A DNA stretch of 44,686 nucleotides from Thermobifida fusca NBRC 14071 = JCM 3263 (lineage in GTDB: Bacteria; Actinomycetota; Actinomycetes; Streptosporangiales; Streptosporangiaceae), in contig NZ_BCWB01000012.1 in the NCBI RefSeq assembly GCF_001592045.1, positions 1 to 44,686 of the forward strand, in the 5' to 3' direction. This document shows, in pieces, positions 43,819 through 44,686 of the stretch (its first letter is position 1; the number at the start of each line of letters is the position of its first letter). Under the pieces are notes generated by a model. It was not told where the DNA came from. It searched no databases and was given only the letters and a program-made list of their open reading frames with translations. Both the position numbers and the translations under genes were made by a program.

Positions 43819-44686
43819 TCAGCCGCCTCCACATCGATCAGCTGCTCGGCTACCTGCTCCAGCCCAGCCACTCGTGATCCCTTCAACATGACGATGTCCT
43901 TGGGTCTGAGACGCTCTTTGAGCACCGCGACCGCCTCGGTCACGTCGGCGACCGTGACGGTCTCCCCTTTCCAGTCGGCAACGGAGGCGGCGCCGTCCGC
44001 GATGCTCGCGGCCTGCTCTCCGACGGTGATGAGGACGTCCACTCCGCTTTCGGTCACCAGCCGTCCGATCCGTTCGTGTTCGGTCCGGTGCGCGGAGCCG
44101 AGTTCGGCCATGTGGCCGAGGACCGCGAAAGCGCGGCGGCCGGAGGCCAGCGTCGCCAGGGTGCGCAGTGCCGCACTCATGGATTCGGGGTTGGCGTTGT
44201 AGGCGTCGTTGACGATGGTTACGCCGTCAGGCCGCTCGGTGACCTCCATGCGCCAGCGGCTCACCGGTCCGGCTTCGCTCAGTGCCGCGGCGATAGCGGT
44301 GACCGGTTCGCCGAGTTCGCGGAGGACTGCGGCGACGGCCAGGGCGTTGTGCACTTGGTGGGTGCCGACGAGCCGCAGACTCACGGGGGCGGTGTCCTCG
44401 CCGATGGCGAGGGTGAAGCGAGGACGCCCGCGTTCGTCTAGGGCGATGCCTTCAGCCCGCACGTCGGCGTCGGGGGCCAGGCCGTAGCTCACGACTCGCG
44501 CTGCGGTGCGCGAGGCCATGCCGATGACGGCGTCGTCGTCGGCGTTGAGGACGGCGACCCCTCCTTGCGCGGCCGCGGGAAGCGCTTCCACGAGTTCGCC
44601 TTTGGCCTGGGCGATGGTGTCCCGGCTGCCGAACTCGCCCATGTGGGCGCTGCCGACATTGAGCACGACTCCGATGCGTGGCGGCG
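43815..44686 (-). CDS. murF: MurF, D-Ala-D-Ala-adding ligase, 5' part missing
   Basis: The frame runs to the right edge of the window, so the N-terminus is outside. The roughly 290 C-terminal residues include LNVGSAHMGEFGSRD, the middle-domain signature NDAYNANPESMSAAL and the C-terminal domain FAVLGHMAELG. MurF adds D-Ala-D-Ala to the UDP-MurNAc-tripeptide. The ATP-binding GTNGKT loop is off-window. Its stop overlaps the mraY start. Confidence 0.92.
   Translation of the reverse strand, partial: PPRIGVVLNVGSAHMGEFGSRDTIAQAKGELVEALPAAAQGGVAVLNADDDAVIGMASRTAARVVSYGLAPDADVRAEGIALDERGRPRFTLAIGEDTAPVSLRLVGTHQVHNALAVAAVLRELGEPVTAIAAALSEAGPVSRWRMEVTERPDGVTIVNDAYNANPESMSAALRTLATLASGRRAFAVLGHMAELGSAHRTEHERIGRLVTESGVDVLITVGEQAASIADGAASVADWKGETVTVADVTEAVAVLKERLRPKDIVMLKGSRVAGLEQVAEQLIDVEAAE

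Overview
The window is high-GC actinobacterial DNA. A Thermobifida-type organism (Nocardiopsaceae) fits best. The evidence is an actinobacterial division and cell-wall cluster with divIVA (wag31) and sepF, many GTG starts, DUF574, DUF397 and DUF5753 families, an IleS2-type isoleucyl-tRNA synthetase behind a translational-type T-box, and a perfect copy of the 14-bp CelR cellulase operator known from Thermobifida fusca. The species call is inference.

Left part (1-4.1 kb): the 3' end of a lasso-peptide cluster. It holds a partial cyclase, an RRE/PqqD-like protein, a B2-type leader peptidase and an ABC exporter, tightly coupled on the + strand. The precursor gene must lie left of the window. A Hanks-type kinase converges on the exporter gene and overlaps its 3' end. 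From 4.2 to 12.8 kb are scattered accessory genes: a uronate-dehydrogenase-like SDR, a PaaI-type thioesterase, an azlC-azlD amino-acid exporter pair, a small acidic protein, a five-TM protein under a CelR-type operator, a DinB-family protein, a DUF574 methyltransferase and a zinc-ribbon membrane protein. There are several long gaps without recognisable genes.

Middle part (13.3-24 kb): a decayed XRE/DUF5753 regulator with its DUF397 partner, then a compositionally distinct block. The block contains three small ORFs, a 1,135-residue protein of unknown family and a 1,561-residue superfamily-2 helicase with a DUF1998/MZB-like C-terminus. The last two overlap by four bases behind a good promoter. 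This is the best candidate for an undescribed system, most likely anti-phage defence related to Druantia or DISARM helicases. Codon use changes abruptly inside the helicase gene near 22,565, which suggests that the partner gene and the helicase N-terminal two thirds were swapped in by recombination.

Right part (24-44.7 kb): core genome. rluD-like and lspA (probable CTG start) on the - strand, T-box plus ileS on the + strand, then on the - strand, in transcription order from the right edge: murF (partial), mraY, murD, ftsW, murG, murC, ftsQ, ftsZ, pgeF, yggS, sepF, yggT, divIVA and an acidic membrane-anchored protein. These genes make lipid II and the septum (mur genes, mraY, ftsW), assemble the Z-ring (ftsZ, sepF, ftsQ) and direct polar growth (divIVA). 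Most neighbours overlap by ATGA/GTGA or lie a few bases apart. A hairpin between murD and ftsW may split the operon. No tRNA, rRNA, CRISPR array or intact insertion sequence was seen.
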